Shown: piece by piece, positions 40,147 to 52,500 of the stretch
Position numbering within the stretch: position 1 is the first letter of the stretch
Layout of the letters: each line of letters opens with the position of its first letter
Origin: Zingiber officinale
Taxonomy: Eukaryota > Streptophyta > Magnoliopsida > Zingiberales > Zingiberaceae
Assembly (NCBI RefSeq): GCF_018446385.1
Contig: NC_056001.1
Span: 9,232,672-9,296,671 of the forward strand
DNA length: 64,000 bases
Direction of reading: 5' to 3'
Made by a program: the position numbers and the translations under genes
Notes under the pieces: generated by a model
Database searches by the model: none
Told to the model about the DNA's origin: nothing
The model's input: only the letters and a program-made list of their open reading frames with translations

Positions 40147-40766
40147 ATACTTACTTTACGTTACGTTTGGTTTAGTATAATGTAATCTAACTTGTAATGT
40201 AATCAAATTTGTAATATAATGTAATCTTGATTATATTACTACGTTTGATAATGTAATATATGTAATATTTGATTATATGAGTGATTACATTCTTTTGTTT
40301 GATGTCCATTATTTTTTATAAGAAATGTAATTCGTATTATTATAAAATGACAAAAATATCCTACGACCTTTATCGACAGCTGCCGCATATCTGCCGGAGC
40401 TTGCAGCAACCAGCGACCTCCGCCGTTGGCCTCTTCCGCCGACCGCCACCATCGGCAACCGCTGGGCGCCAGCAACCGACGACGACCGCCAGCGACGGGG
40501 GGCAGCGGGCGGTGCCATCAGGCGGCGGGCAGTGCCAGCAGGCGACGACCGCGGTGGACTAGGGATATATTCGACATTTAATTTTTTGTTAAACAGTGAC
40601 CTCGTAATGTAATCGGATTATATAGTATTTGCTTTGTAATCCAAATTATAAAACTTCACTACCTTTTGTAATCCATATTACATGACATTACAAGTTTAAA
40701 ATTAAATCAAACAAAATAATCAACCGTACATTACAAGGCAGATTAACTCTACCAACGTAGCCTAAA
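40147..40766. mobile_element. MITE in the Harbinger fossil, GC-rich core
   Basis: Roughly 620 bp between two Harbinger pieces. The outer parts are inverted: GTTACGTTTGGTTTAG on the left versus GGCTACGTTGGTAGAG read from the right, then shared ACTTGTAATG/CCTTGTAATG. Subterminal AATGTAATC words repeat in both directions. The centre (about 40375-40560) is very GC-rich (CCGCC, GCGACG words). Exact ends and duplication are unclear, and the superfamily is not assigned. Confidence 0.6.
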
Positions 40767-41045
40767 TAATTTTCATCTATCTTCTTCGTAGTCATCGCGT
40801 ATTGGTTCAGGTTTCTTCAACAATATGTTGTGCAGTTATAAAATTGCTCGAAGACATAGATTGAAATGACGACTCATTGTCTCCCGACTTCGTTTAAAAA
40901 AAAGACTCATCGTTCAATTTTTTTTATGATGTACCAACACGTAGACAAATAAGGCCACAATTTCATCAATTGTGGCATTTTTTGTGGCTTTTAAACCTCC
41001 AACATCTTGAACCATATCACATAATATCCTGAATGTTCTCCTATC

Positions 41046-41766
41046 CATGGTTTAGTGGCCGAAAGGTCCACGGTTCGATCCTCGGGGTGTCATTGCCTGG
41101 GGTTAGCGTCCCGGCTATGCGCTTTCAGCTAGGGGTGTTCATTTGGTTCGGTTCGGATTATTTGGGTTATTCGGTTCGAGTTATTCGGATTTTATAATTT
41201 TCTAAATCCAACCAAGAATCAAACCGAATTAGCCATAAACCAAACCGAATTAGCTATAAACCAAACCGAATTACCTGAAACTAATTCGGGTTATTCGGTT
41301 CGAGTGCCAATTAACCCAATTTTCTTTTCATTTCAATTTTTCTTCAAATAAATAAACTCTTAATAATTTACATTTATAAATAAATAAGCTCCAAATTTGA
41401 TAAAATAGTTTCATTCAATATAAGAAAAAAAACTTACACATTCCAAATATTCCAAAGATTATACTAAAAAAAATTTAAAAATATATATTAATTCCTTATT
41501 CGGGTTTCGGGCGGGTTATTCTGATGGGGAGTTAAATCCAAAACCAAACCATTAACCCAATTAACGTTTTGGGTCAGTTCATTCAACCGATCCCGAATTT
41601 CATTTAACCAAACCAAATAACCCGAATGTTATTTGGATCGGGCGGGTTAATGGATTGACCCGAATAATGAACACCCCTACTTTCAGCTGTGTACCTGCAT
41701 TTACCTCCCTCCATATCCGTGAGACCGGCTCTAGGGGGCCGCTGATGTGGCGATTCCACATTTCTA
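41046..41766 (+). mobile_element. tRNA-derived SINE, interrupted by a hAT MITE
   Basis: SINE sequence is 41046-41129 plus 41688-41766, about 163 bp in all. It carries a box-A-like TTTAGTGGCCGAAAGG (41051-41066) and box B GGTTCGATCC (41072-41081). The flanks repeat AATGTTCTCCTATC exactly for 14 bp (41032-41045 and 41767-41780). That target is itself Harbinger coding sequence (complement of the RRTF codons), so the SINE landed in the transposase. Confidence 0.85.
41130..41679. mobile_element. hAT MITE inside the SINE
   Basis: The ends TAGGGGTGTTCATT and AATGAACACCCCTA are a near-perfect inverted pair. The 8-bp duplication CTTTCAGC (41122-41129 and 41680-41687) is exact and typical of hAT. Internal ends carry repeated GGTTCGGTTC/ACCGAATTA words, inverted between the two halves. 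550 bp, no coding capacity. Confidence 0.92.
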
Positions 41767-41910
41767 AATGTTCTCCTATCAATTCGAAGTTCACTAATAC
41801 TTATTTCATCGCTCTATTTTGTAAGGTTGACCATCCATTTCACACGTGCAATTGATTTATCCTCCCTACTTTTTATTTGACGAATCCTACTTCGACGATA
41901 TATAAGTATT

Positions 41911-43400
41911 ACAATTTGATAAAGTATGACAACCAAACAACCATGAGCATTCTATACATATTCCACAAAGTGTATAATAATCTATGTCTTTTATAATTTA
42001 ATGATTGTCGTGTCATGTTTATCTATATCATATAACAATCGATGTCACCAATAATAAGTCAAAACCAAAACCATACATGAATAAATATTAAACAGCTCAT
42101 GCATACATGAATAAATACAGAACTAAATCATAACAATGCTCAACATTCAGATAAAAAACATCTAACCTCATTGACTTATGTCTCCTATCTAGAAAATTAG
42201 GTTTAAATAGTGGCTCAAGTTAAACTAAGGTATAGAAAAGTGGTATATATTTAGGCCATAACTAACTAGTTTGTATGATTTTCTTTTTCTTTTTCTTTTT
42301 CTTATGTGGGTTATTTACTTTTCTGCATTATTATAATTTACTTGATTATGTATTCACAATTCTTGGTCTAAATTTGTTCACCACTGTCCTAAATATCGGG
42401 CCTTAGAAATTCAGTTGGAATGATATGTTTCACAAAGGCAATTAGAAATCAAATAAAGAGAAGAGACCTTCTTACCCATTGGTTCATTAGGAATAAGTAG
42501 TTCTGTGAAACATTAATTCATCACCGTAGATGAGTAGAAGCAGTAAGCTCTTGATCTAAACAAAATATGATGAATAGATTTCGCATGGCCTCTCCATTTT
42601 AATTTTTTACATGATTAAAGAAAATGCATATGCTTTAGCAGTTAATTAATATCATGTTAATTAATTTATTATGACAAGTTTCATTTGATTGTATTCACAT
42701 TTTACTTATGTGTACAAAATTAAATGCATTCACATTTTATATACGACAAGTTATACAATTAATTTTATTGATACGTACACATAAAGAAATCGCCTGCCAC
42801 AACTTACTAGGGGTGGCCGAGAGGAAGAGGCGTTGGCGACCGAGCAGGGAGGAGGAGGAGAAGAGGGGGGGGGGGTCGGGGAAGAGAGAAGCATGGGCAA
42901 TCAGGGAAGAAGAAGCGCGGGCGAGCGGACAAGCGGAGAAGCAGAGCCATGGGCGGGGTCGGGGAAGAAGAATCGCGGGTGGGGTCGGGGAAGAAGAAGC
43001 ATTGGCAATCGGGCGGGCAGTTGGGGAAGCAGAGACGTGGCGACGAGCGAGGAAGAAAGGCACTGAGATGAAACGCGGAAAGCAAAAGAGAAAAAAAGAA
43101 AAGGTTCGGAGGAGGAAGGCTGGACCGTTAAAAAAAAAAATGAATAGAGAGGAATGAGTTTAACCTAAGGATGGATGGATTATGAAATTAGGAATGTCAA
43201 ATCCATATTTTGATTCTAATTTCCATCTACCAAATATCAAGAATGGGACCCGCCTACCAAATTATTCCTAAAGTTCGTTTTTTTTAAGATGTTATATATA
43301 TAATACGATTAATAGAAAAAATTTGAATATTTTTTTTATAATATTGATTTTAAGTAATAGTGAAAATTACTTTCTTATCATTATAAGTTACTTAATTTTT
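41911..43400. other. Intergenic DNA with a purine-rich GC block
   Basis: AT-rich DNA except for about 42815-43065, a purine-rich GC block made of GGGGAAGAAGAA, GCGGGCG and CAATCGGG words that recur at about 50-70 bases, with a run of nine or more G near 42868. Overlapping long frames on both strands in this block come from the composition and are not called. The block may be the core of another non-autonomous element (compare 40375-40560), but I found no ends. Confidence 0.4.
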
Positions 43401-43554
43401 TAAATAAATTTCAATTTGTCCTCGGGGTAAACAAACTGTTCGAACAAGGGCTGGGACAAGTGACCCGATTGGGCTATTGGAACCCCAGGAAGGCCAGCTC
43501 TTGCTCGTCGAAATAGAGTGAGAAGCAGCGGCGACCATCGTGGGCGATGCCGGA

Positions 43555-46500
43555 ATGGCCACAGAACAGGAGGCAGCAGGTGGTGACGCTAGGTCTTGGG
43601 ACGAAGAAAGATACAGGAAGAGCATTCTCCAGGAGAGGGAACTGCGATGTCGAACTGTCTTCCGAACTGCCTTCGCCCCTTCCCAGAACCCTAACCCTGA
43701 TATCCTCGTCGTGGCTTCCAGCGATGGTTCCTTGTCGTGTTACTCCTTGGCTTCCTGCATCGCCTCTATGTCTCAGGTAATCGATTCGACGTTGCACCCG
43801 TTCGTTTGAATGCGTTATGAAAGTACATTTTCTTGTTAAGAGGTCTTCGATCATGTTTTCTATGACGTCTGCTCTTTAGCCTTAGTTAATTAAAACACGC
43901 GCAATCGAAAATTGAAAGAATGTGCTCAATAGAATAATGCACATTGATTTGAAGGCAAGAACACTATATTTTCTCGGTAATATAGAATATCCCACTGTAT
44001 TTATATGGAAGTAAGTTGGAGGTTGGAGCATACAAATATGTTAAAATTAATATTTATTATTTAAATTAAAACTGCTGCATATTATACTTTTTCTTACTCG
44101 TTGACAACTAATAGAAGACCAACAATACTATGCTTTTGTGATTAATGATGCACTGAAAAGATACAATCTTCTCCATATTTGACTTTATAAAATGCTGTTT
44201 ATTGAGTCCTAATATCGTCCAAACTCAAGTAAATTCTGTTTTAATATGGGTTTCCACAAGATTGAAATATTTATTCAATGCAATACATTGATTGGAGAGA
44301 GGAAACATATCCAAGAGGAGTTTAGGAGTTTTAAATTGGATTTGGCAAGAATAATTTCAATGCATTGCTCGATGATAATTTATTTTCAAGGATGCTGGTT
44401 GAGCTTTATTGTTTGTATATAATTTGGTGACTGTGATTGGGGTATTTCATCATCTCCAGGATTCGTAACTATTCTTTTTCTAGATCATAGGCCATTTGTT
44501 TAATTGTAAAGTATAGTAGTTCTGTAAATCTGAAAATTGAGCAGACCCAAAGTTGTAGTGATGCACTATTTGAAATTTCTAGATTACCTCATTTTGCTAC
44601 TAATTTATGTGGTTAGGCTTTCCAGGAAAACATGCATGATATTGTCTTGATGTGCTAGGGCTAGGCTTATTTAATGCCATTCCTCCAAGATATTTTTCTG
44701 ATATTTTTTTTCTGGTCCCTTCTTATATTTTCAGTACCAGCAGTTAGATATGGCGACAAATCTGAGGTATGCACTTTTTTTTTCTCATTAATTATCTTTG
44801 TGATTTATGAAAGTGCCTTATTTTTTTTTGCTCAATAGCCATCTGCCCATCTGCTTTTTCAAATCAGGACTGTGGCTGATCCATTGTCAGCAGACCCACT
44901 TAGTATCATTCAAGCACACAAAGGCCCCACCTATGATTTGAAGTTCTATACTCATGGAGAGAACTGCTTGCTTTTTAGGTCTATTGATTGTGATTATGTC
45001 TTCTTTGCTTAGCTCTTTAACATCGGTATTAGTTATGATTCTCAGATGATGGACATGCGTGCTAGTTATTTGCTCCATCAGTGACAGTCTTTCTATGTTA
45101 AATATAGTTGTCTATGTTATGCAGTTGTGGTGACGATGGCCGACTAAGGGGTTGGAATTGGAAGGAAATACTGAGTTCACATATTGTTGTGGATAAAAAG
45201 ACCCAGGGTATGAATGTATGAGAAGGCCAGTTTCTGAATTCATTGGTTAAAATCTGTACAATGCACTCATGAAATATGTGCTTTCATTTACTCCATTTCA
45301 TTTTTTATCCTTACAGGTAATTTGTTGAAGCCAATACTTGACTTGGCAAACCCACAACATGAGTAGGATTTCTACAATATTACTAGTTTTGAAATAAGTT
45401 TGGTGTCCTTATTTGATTTCAGTATATATGAATGAGATATCTGAAGCATGATATCTCATTTGTGCAGTTGTGCTAACAAATTCATGCATATTTATATATA
45501 CTAGTTTCATATATTTCAGTCTGAACTTTTTTAGTTTTGGTTGTAATGATTAAGCCATCTTTGGTCATAAAAAAATGTATGCTACATTCATTTTATAAAT
45601 TCTAATAAGGCATCAAAGGAGGTTTTTTTTTAAGTAATGCTACTCTCTTTAGGCAGACACTTCTATTTTACCATGAATCTGCTTTGTCTAGCATGCTGTT
45701 TTACCTTGTGTGGTTTTGGTGCACATAAGAATTTCAAACTGAAGAGCTTTCTTCTTCAACTTTTCAATATTTGTATCTCTCTTTATGTTTCTTTTGATAT
45801 AATGTCAAATTACCTTATCTTTCCTAATTTCAGGGGTCCTTGGGGGGCTCTATCGCCAATACCTGAGACTAATGCGATCACAATCAATGAACAGGTTATT
45901 GTTCATTTCCCTTTCTGTTGTTTGCTTTGCTTGCATTTTAAGTATGTTCTGGATTATTGATAGTGGTAGTAGATAAGAATGCTACTGGATTTGCTTTCTA
46001 AAGCCTTTGAGTGGTTTTGTAGTGTATATTTCTTACACTTCCCTCACATTCTTATCTGATTCTGAGCACTCTTGTGACAATTCAAAAATTTTCAATTATC
46101 TCACAGTTGGAAGTTCCCCAATATTCACCAATTTCATTATACCATTCCCATCAAGGATAAGGAGTTCTATAGTGTTGTGAAATTTGTTGGTTTTATAACA
46201 CATGTAATTTGATTTTCCATTGGAAGTCCCCCAATACTCACCAATTTCGTTATACATTCCCATCAAAGATAAGGTGTTATATACTATTGCGAAAAATGTT
46301 GATTGTATAACATGTATAATTTGATTCATCATTGGAAGTCCCCAATACTCACCAATTTCATTATACCATTCCCATCAAAGATAAGGTGTTCTATAGTTTT
46401 GTGAAAATGCTAGATTTACAATATGTATAATTTGACTTAGCATTGGAAGACCCTACTCACCAATTTCGGTATACCATAGTACCATACCCATCAAAGATAA

Positions 46501-49500
46501 GGTGTTCTATAACATTGTGAAAAATGTTAGTTTCATGACGTGTATAATTTGACTCAAGCTTAGCTTATAAGTAAACATTAGCTTCATAGTTCATTATAAT
46601 TAGTGTTTGGTTTCATGCTAAGTTATACTATGTATCTTTTATAATTTTTTTTATTTGACAATAGTTTTGCTCTGCATTCTTCAAGAAATTTTAACTTAAT
46701 GCATGGGTTTGGGACATTTATACCTCTTAATACTGGGCTTAGGCATTACTTTTTGACCCGAATGGCAACAAAATTAAATTGATGCTTGACAGCCCATCTC
46801 TTTAATGATCAGTTCTACTCCTATCCATCCAATGATGAGGCCATAGGTCCTACCCACACTTCCTTTAGTTGTTGAATACATTATAAGTTGATTTGCACTA
46901 TGGAATGCTGGTGATGAACATCTTTGGTGACTAACCAAATTCAGTTTTTGAAATAGGAAGGCTCAGTTTATTCAGCTGCTGGTGATGCTCGTGCATACTC
47001 ATGGGACATTGTATGTAACTAATCCACCCTCAAAGGGGATTTCATTTTTGTATGTTTATATGCTTATTTGATACGTGGAGTTGATATTTATTTTCCAGCT
47101 ATAGCCTTTAATCATGTGGAGCTTTATTGCATTTAGGAAACAGGGAAACAGAAAATGGTATTCAAGGGTCATGCAGATTATTTGCATTGCATTACTGCTC
47201 GTAAATCTAGTCATCAGGTAAGTAAATGCCATTCTTTTTATCTGCTGTCTAAACCCCCGTCTTGTTTTATCATTAGAGAGCTAGTTAGCACGGTGAGGAA
47301 TGTTTTCCTGTCTTTAAGTTAACAAAAAGACATGGTTGAAATGCAGAATGATGGAAAATAAACTACTCTATATATAGAATTCAATGGCCTAATAGGATCA
47401 ATGTATCCAACCTCAAATAGTTGGAAATTGTGGCCTATTGTTGCAATAATAAGACTAATATTAAATAATATTTAACTAGCACAGATATGCACTTTGCATA
47501 CTGTGACGTTTCTCTAATAATTTTACACTTCTGTATCAAATTCTGTTGCATGGTTCACACAAAAAAAATGAATTTGAAGGTTTCTAAAACAACTTTTTTT
47601 TGTATTTCACAGTGTTAGGACCGGGGTTGGGGGGGGGGGGGGGGGTTGAATAGCTCATTTCGATTTCTTGCTTCTGCAGTGGAAACTTGGAAGCAATGCT
47701 AACTCATTGTGTTTACTTGGTATCCACTTCCTTGAGGAGACTAATCCAAAGATCCGGCCCTCTCTCACACATACACTATGAAAGAGCACCTTCTCGGAAA
47801 TAATCTGGAAGTGGAGAAGCCTTGTACAAACTCACACACGAAGAAATACAAGAAGAAGAAGATGAGAAGCTAATACAAATGAAATCTTACAAGATTACAA
47901 CAATGAAACCCTAGCTTGCTTTCTTCTTGCTTGGAAACACCTTTTGATCAACTTGGAAATGCAGCAACACTTCACTCTAAATCTCCAAGAATTGGCCGTG
48001 CCATTGAGAAACTATGAGCGAGAGACATAAGAAACAGTGCATGCGTTAACCCTTTTCTAGGGCTCTTCGACTGCCTTGAATCGCTTAAGATTCTCCTTAA
48101 GCGATTACTACCTCTGCAACCTGCTTAGAACGACTATATTTTTAAACCTAAGCGATTACCCTAATCGCTTAAGAGGGGCAGAATCGATTCCGCTCCTTTC
48201 TATTCAATCACGAGAAAGATCGTAAGCAAAAGCTGCCTTGCTTAATCTCTTACCACAACTCGCTTCCGGACCTTTCTGTTTCTTTAAAATGGACCTTAAA
48301 AGGCTGAATCGCTTATCCTAAGCGATTTAGCAGCTTTCTGTTCCCTCACGTCAACGACTCTCTTAAGTGATTAAGCCTTGCTAAATCGCTTAAGCTCAGT
48401 GGGAATCGTTTAGCCTAAGCGATTTTAATACCCTAACTTGCTTAACTTAAGCCTAGGGTTCCATTTTCCTAACATCCGGTCAATTGTGACCTATTGGGGG
48501 CTCCTCATTGCCTAGCATTCAGTCACACTTGATCTGATGGGACTTCTCCATCAAATGTCTGGTCAATCTTTGACCCACTTGGACTTTTCCGCTCGTGCAA
48601 AGTGTTCGGTCCTCTATGACCCACTTGGATTTCCAAACATCAGGTGTGCTTGATTTCACTCACCTGACTTTTCAATTGTCTGACTTCACTCACTAGGACT
48701 TTTCACTACCTATCTTCACTCACTAGGATTTCCCTATCTAGCTTCACTCATTAGGACTTTCCAACTGTCTGACTTTACTCATCAGTACTTTCTCACTTCC
48801 CGACTTCACTCACCGGGACTTTTTAATTGTCTGGCTTCACTCATTAGGACTTTTCATCATCTACCTTCACTCACTAGAACTTTTCAATTAGACTTCCTCA
48901 CTGCTCGGCTTCACTTACTGAGGCACACCAAGTGTCCGGTTAATATTGACTCACTTAGTTTTTCTTCTTTTGTCAACCATCCCATTGGTCTTGCCCTTGC
49001 CTAACCTCCAGTTAGGACTTTTCCCGTCAAGTATTCGGTCAACCTTGACCTACTTGACTACTCTCTCATTTCAAACTGGTCAACCTTTGACCAGAGGAGA
49101 CTTGTACCAACATTCTTTCTAATGGACAATTACACTTGTAATGTTCATATATTGTCTAACATCAAAACTTAAACTTGAGCCAAATTGGTCAACTTTGACC
49201 CCGACACAATTGCACCAACAGTCTATCACTTTCATTTTATTACAATATAGTCATCTGATATTACTTTTAGATCTTTGACTAAAATTTATAGTTAAACTCT
49301 ATTGGCCATTTTTTTTGCCTTTAATTTTAGAAAATAAGTGATACAAATTTTAATTTTTCATTTGTTTTTATTATGAGTCTGTCTTCATATATATTTCCCC
49401 ATATTTATTATTATCAATGTAAACTGCTTGTATAATTTTATCTTAGAAATTATTTATTTATTTAAATTATTATTTTTATTTAGTTCTCTTACAAAGCTTG

Positions 49501-52500
49501 AATTATATTTACATATTATTAGATTTCAATTATTGGTATTTTTAGATTAATCCAATAAATCCTTGTTCAGAATTATTGGTGCTTTAATGGAATATATACA
49601 ACAACAACAACCAAGCCTTTTCCCACTAGGTGGGGTCGGCTGTATGAATCTTTTTACGCCATTGAGCTCTATCTCCTATTATATCATCATCTATATTTAA
49701 ATAAATTTTATCTTGTTTTATTGTTGCTAACCAAGTCTTTTTTGGTCTTCCTCTTCCTTGTTTGATATGCATGTTTATCATAGTTTCACATCGCCTAACT
49801 GGAGCATTTATTGGTCGTCTAAGTACATGTCCGTACCATCTTAAACGTGTCTCTGGGAGTTTATCCTCAATAGATGCAACTCTGATTTTCTCTCTAATGC
49901 TCTTATTCCTTATTTTGTCTATTTTCGTATGCCCACACATCCACCTTAACATCCTCATCTTTGCAACTCTCATCTTATGCTCATGTGCTCGAGTCATAGC
50001 CCAACATTCAGCTCCATATAAATAGTAGGTCTAACAGCGGTTTTATAGAACTTACCTTTAAGTTTAAGAGGTACTTTACGGTCACATAAAACACCCGACG
50101 CTCCCCTCCATTTCACCCATCTCTCCATCATTTTGTAAAAATGATCCTAAATATTTAAATCTCTCGGTTCCGGGCAACTCGTCCTCTCCTATCTTAACAA
50201 TTGTTTCATTACTTCTAATATTGCTAAACTTCAATTCTATATATTCTGTCTTTAGTCTACTAAGCTTAAAACCTTTTACTTTCAGTATTTCCTACCAAGA
50301 TTTGAGTTTAGAATTTACTCCTTCATGTGTCTCATCAACAAAATAATATTATTTGTAAACAACATGCACCATGGTACCATGTATTGGAAGTGTGAGTTTA
50401 TTCCTGATTAGTGTAAAAAGATATGGACTTAGAGTTGATCCTTGATTTAACTCTATTTTTATAAGAAATGCTTCGGTTAATCTGTTTAAATTTTTCACTC
50501 TTGTCGTTACACCCTTATATATATTCTTAATTAGTTCAATATATGTTACACTAACACCTCTCTTTTTAGAATTCTCCATATAATTTCTCTTGGCACTCTA
50601 TCAGCTTTTTCTTGGTCAACGAATATCATATCTAGATTTTACTTTTATTCCTGAAAATTTTCAGTTAGTTGCCTGAAAAGATATATAGTTCCTATTGTCG
50701 ACCTTCCGGCATGAACCAAATTGATTTTCGTCTACGGTCTCCTTCCTTAATCTTTTCTCTATTACTTTTTCCCAAAGTTTCATAGTATGACTCATTAGTT
50801 TAATACCCCTATAGGTTGCACAATTTTGTATGTCTCCCTTGTTCTTATATAAGGGAACTAGAGTACTTATCCTCCATTGATCAGACATTCTTTTCGTTTT
50901 CAATATCATGTTAAATAATTTTATAAGTCATTCAATACCTTGTTTCCCTAAGCACTTCCATACCTCTATCGGAATATCATCTGGTCCAACGGCTTTTTTA
51001 TTGTGCATCTCATTTAAAGTTTGTTTTACTTCTGATGTTTGAATTCTACGATAAAAATTAAAATTTCTATGCTCATTTGACCTAATTAAATTACCTAAGT
51101 TAAGTTGGTCACCTAAACCTTCATTAAAAAATTGATGAAAATACCTCTTCCACCGCTCTTTTATTTCTCCATCATTTACTAATACTCTATTACATTCATC
51201 TTTAATACATTTTATTTGGCTAAGATCTCTTGTTTTCCTTTCTCTCACTTTAGCTATTCTATAAATGTCTCTTTCCCCTTCTTTTGTATCTAATTTTCGA
51301 TATAACCATTCAAAAGTTTCATTTTTTACTTCACTCACTACTTTTTTAGCTTCTTTCTTGGCTATTGTATATTTTTTTAGTTTTCCTCGTTCTTACAAAT
51401 ATATAATTCCTTATAAGCTATTCGTTTTTCCTTCACTTTCTCTTGTACTTTCTCATTCCACCACCAAGATTCTTTACTTGGTAGTGTATGCCGCTTTGAC
51501 TCACCGAGTATACTCTTGGCTATTATTTTCAACTTTGATATCATCTTATCCTATGTCATATTAAAGTAACTGTATTTTTACCTAATGCTTGTACTTATAC
51601 CTTCTATGTCTTGTTTTCCATCCTTTAAATTCTACCACTTAATTCTACGAGTCATGTGTATTTTTCTTCTATTGATACTACGTTTGAGGCGTATATCCAA
51701 CACTACTACCTTATGTTGGGTAGTTAAGGTTTCTCCAGGGATGACTTTGCAATCTTTACAAATCTTTCTATCCTTCTTCCTAACCATAAGAAAGTCAATT
51801 TGCGATTTATTATTCCCACTTTTGAATGTGACTAAGTGTTCTTCTCTTTTCTTAAAAAACGTATTAGCTAATATAAGGTCATATGCTATCCCAAAATCTA
51901 ATATAGTTTTCCCTTCCTCATTCCTCGTGCCAAACCCATAACTCCGTACTCTCTCATATTCCTCATTTTTCACTCCGACATGCCCATTTAGATCACCTCC
52001 TATTAAAATCATTTCACTTGGTGGAATATTTTGTAATATTTCATCTAAGTCCTCCCAAAACCTTGATTTGGTTGCTTCATCTAATCCTACTTGTGGTGCA
52101 TATACGCTAATTATGTTCATAGTTTCTTTCGTCACTATTATCTTAAGTGTTATAATTCTATCCCCTTTTCTAACTACTCCTATAACTTCATCCTTTAACA
52201 AATTATCTACAATGATACCCACTCCATTTCTTATTTTACTCTTTCCAGTGTACCATAACTTAAAACCAGAGTTCTCTATCATTTTTGCCTTCTCGCCTAT
52301 CCATTTTGTCTCTTGTACACACAAAATACTAATTTTTCTCCTAATCATCATATCTACTACCTTCATTGATTTACCAGTGAGAGTTCCTATATTCCATGTT
52401 CCAAATCTTAGATTATTAGTTTTCCTATCATATTTGTTCTTATTTAACCTATGACGTGAGAACTTTTGCCTATTTAACACTACACTCAAGTTCTCATGGA

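Larger units (their letters stand above)
39838..41910 (-). pseudogene. PIF/Harbinger transposase (HARBI1-like nuclease) fossil
   Basis: Pieces appear on the minus strand in the right order. At about 41900-41767 there is a segment ending SELRIDRRTF; at about 41045-40765 RRTFRILCDMVQDVGGL-like sequence continues through KATKNATIDEIVALFVYV and FKRSRETMSRHF; at about 40075-40035 CLGALDSTFI, the start of the DDE nuclease core; and at about 39985-39838 [24 protein letters not shown] and [11 protein letters not shown]. Stops and small shifts break it throughout, and later insertions separate the pieces. The order and spacing match plant HARBI1/ALP1-type transposases. The ends of the parent transposon were not found. 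Confidence 0.85.

Noticed and set aside
42708-43157. A 149-codon Arg/Glu-rich plus frame and overlapping minus frames
   Set aside because: Products of a purine-rich repetitive GC block; all frames look alike in composition and none resembles a known protein.
47613-49220. Could pair with another LTR to make a complete element
   Set aside because: No second LTR of matching sequence within reach and no internal coding region between here and the next repeats; treated as a solo LTR.
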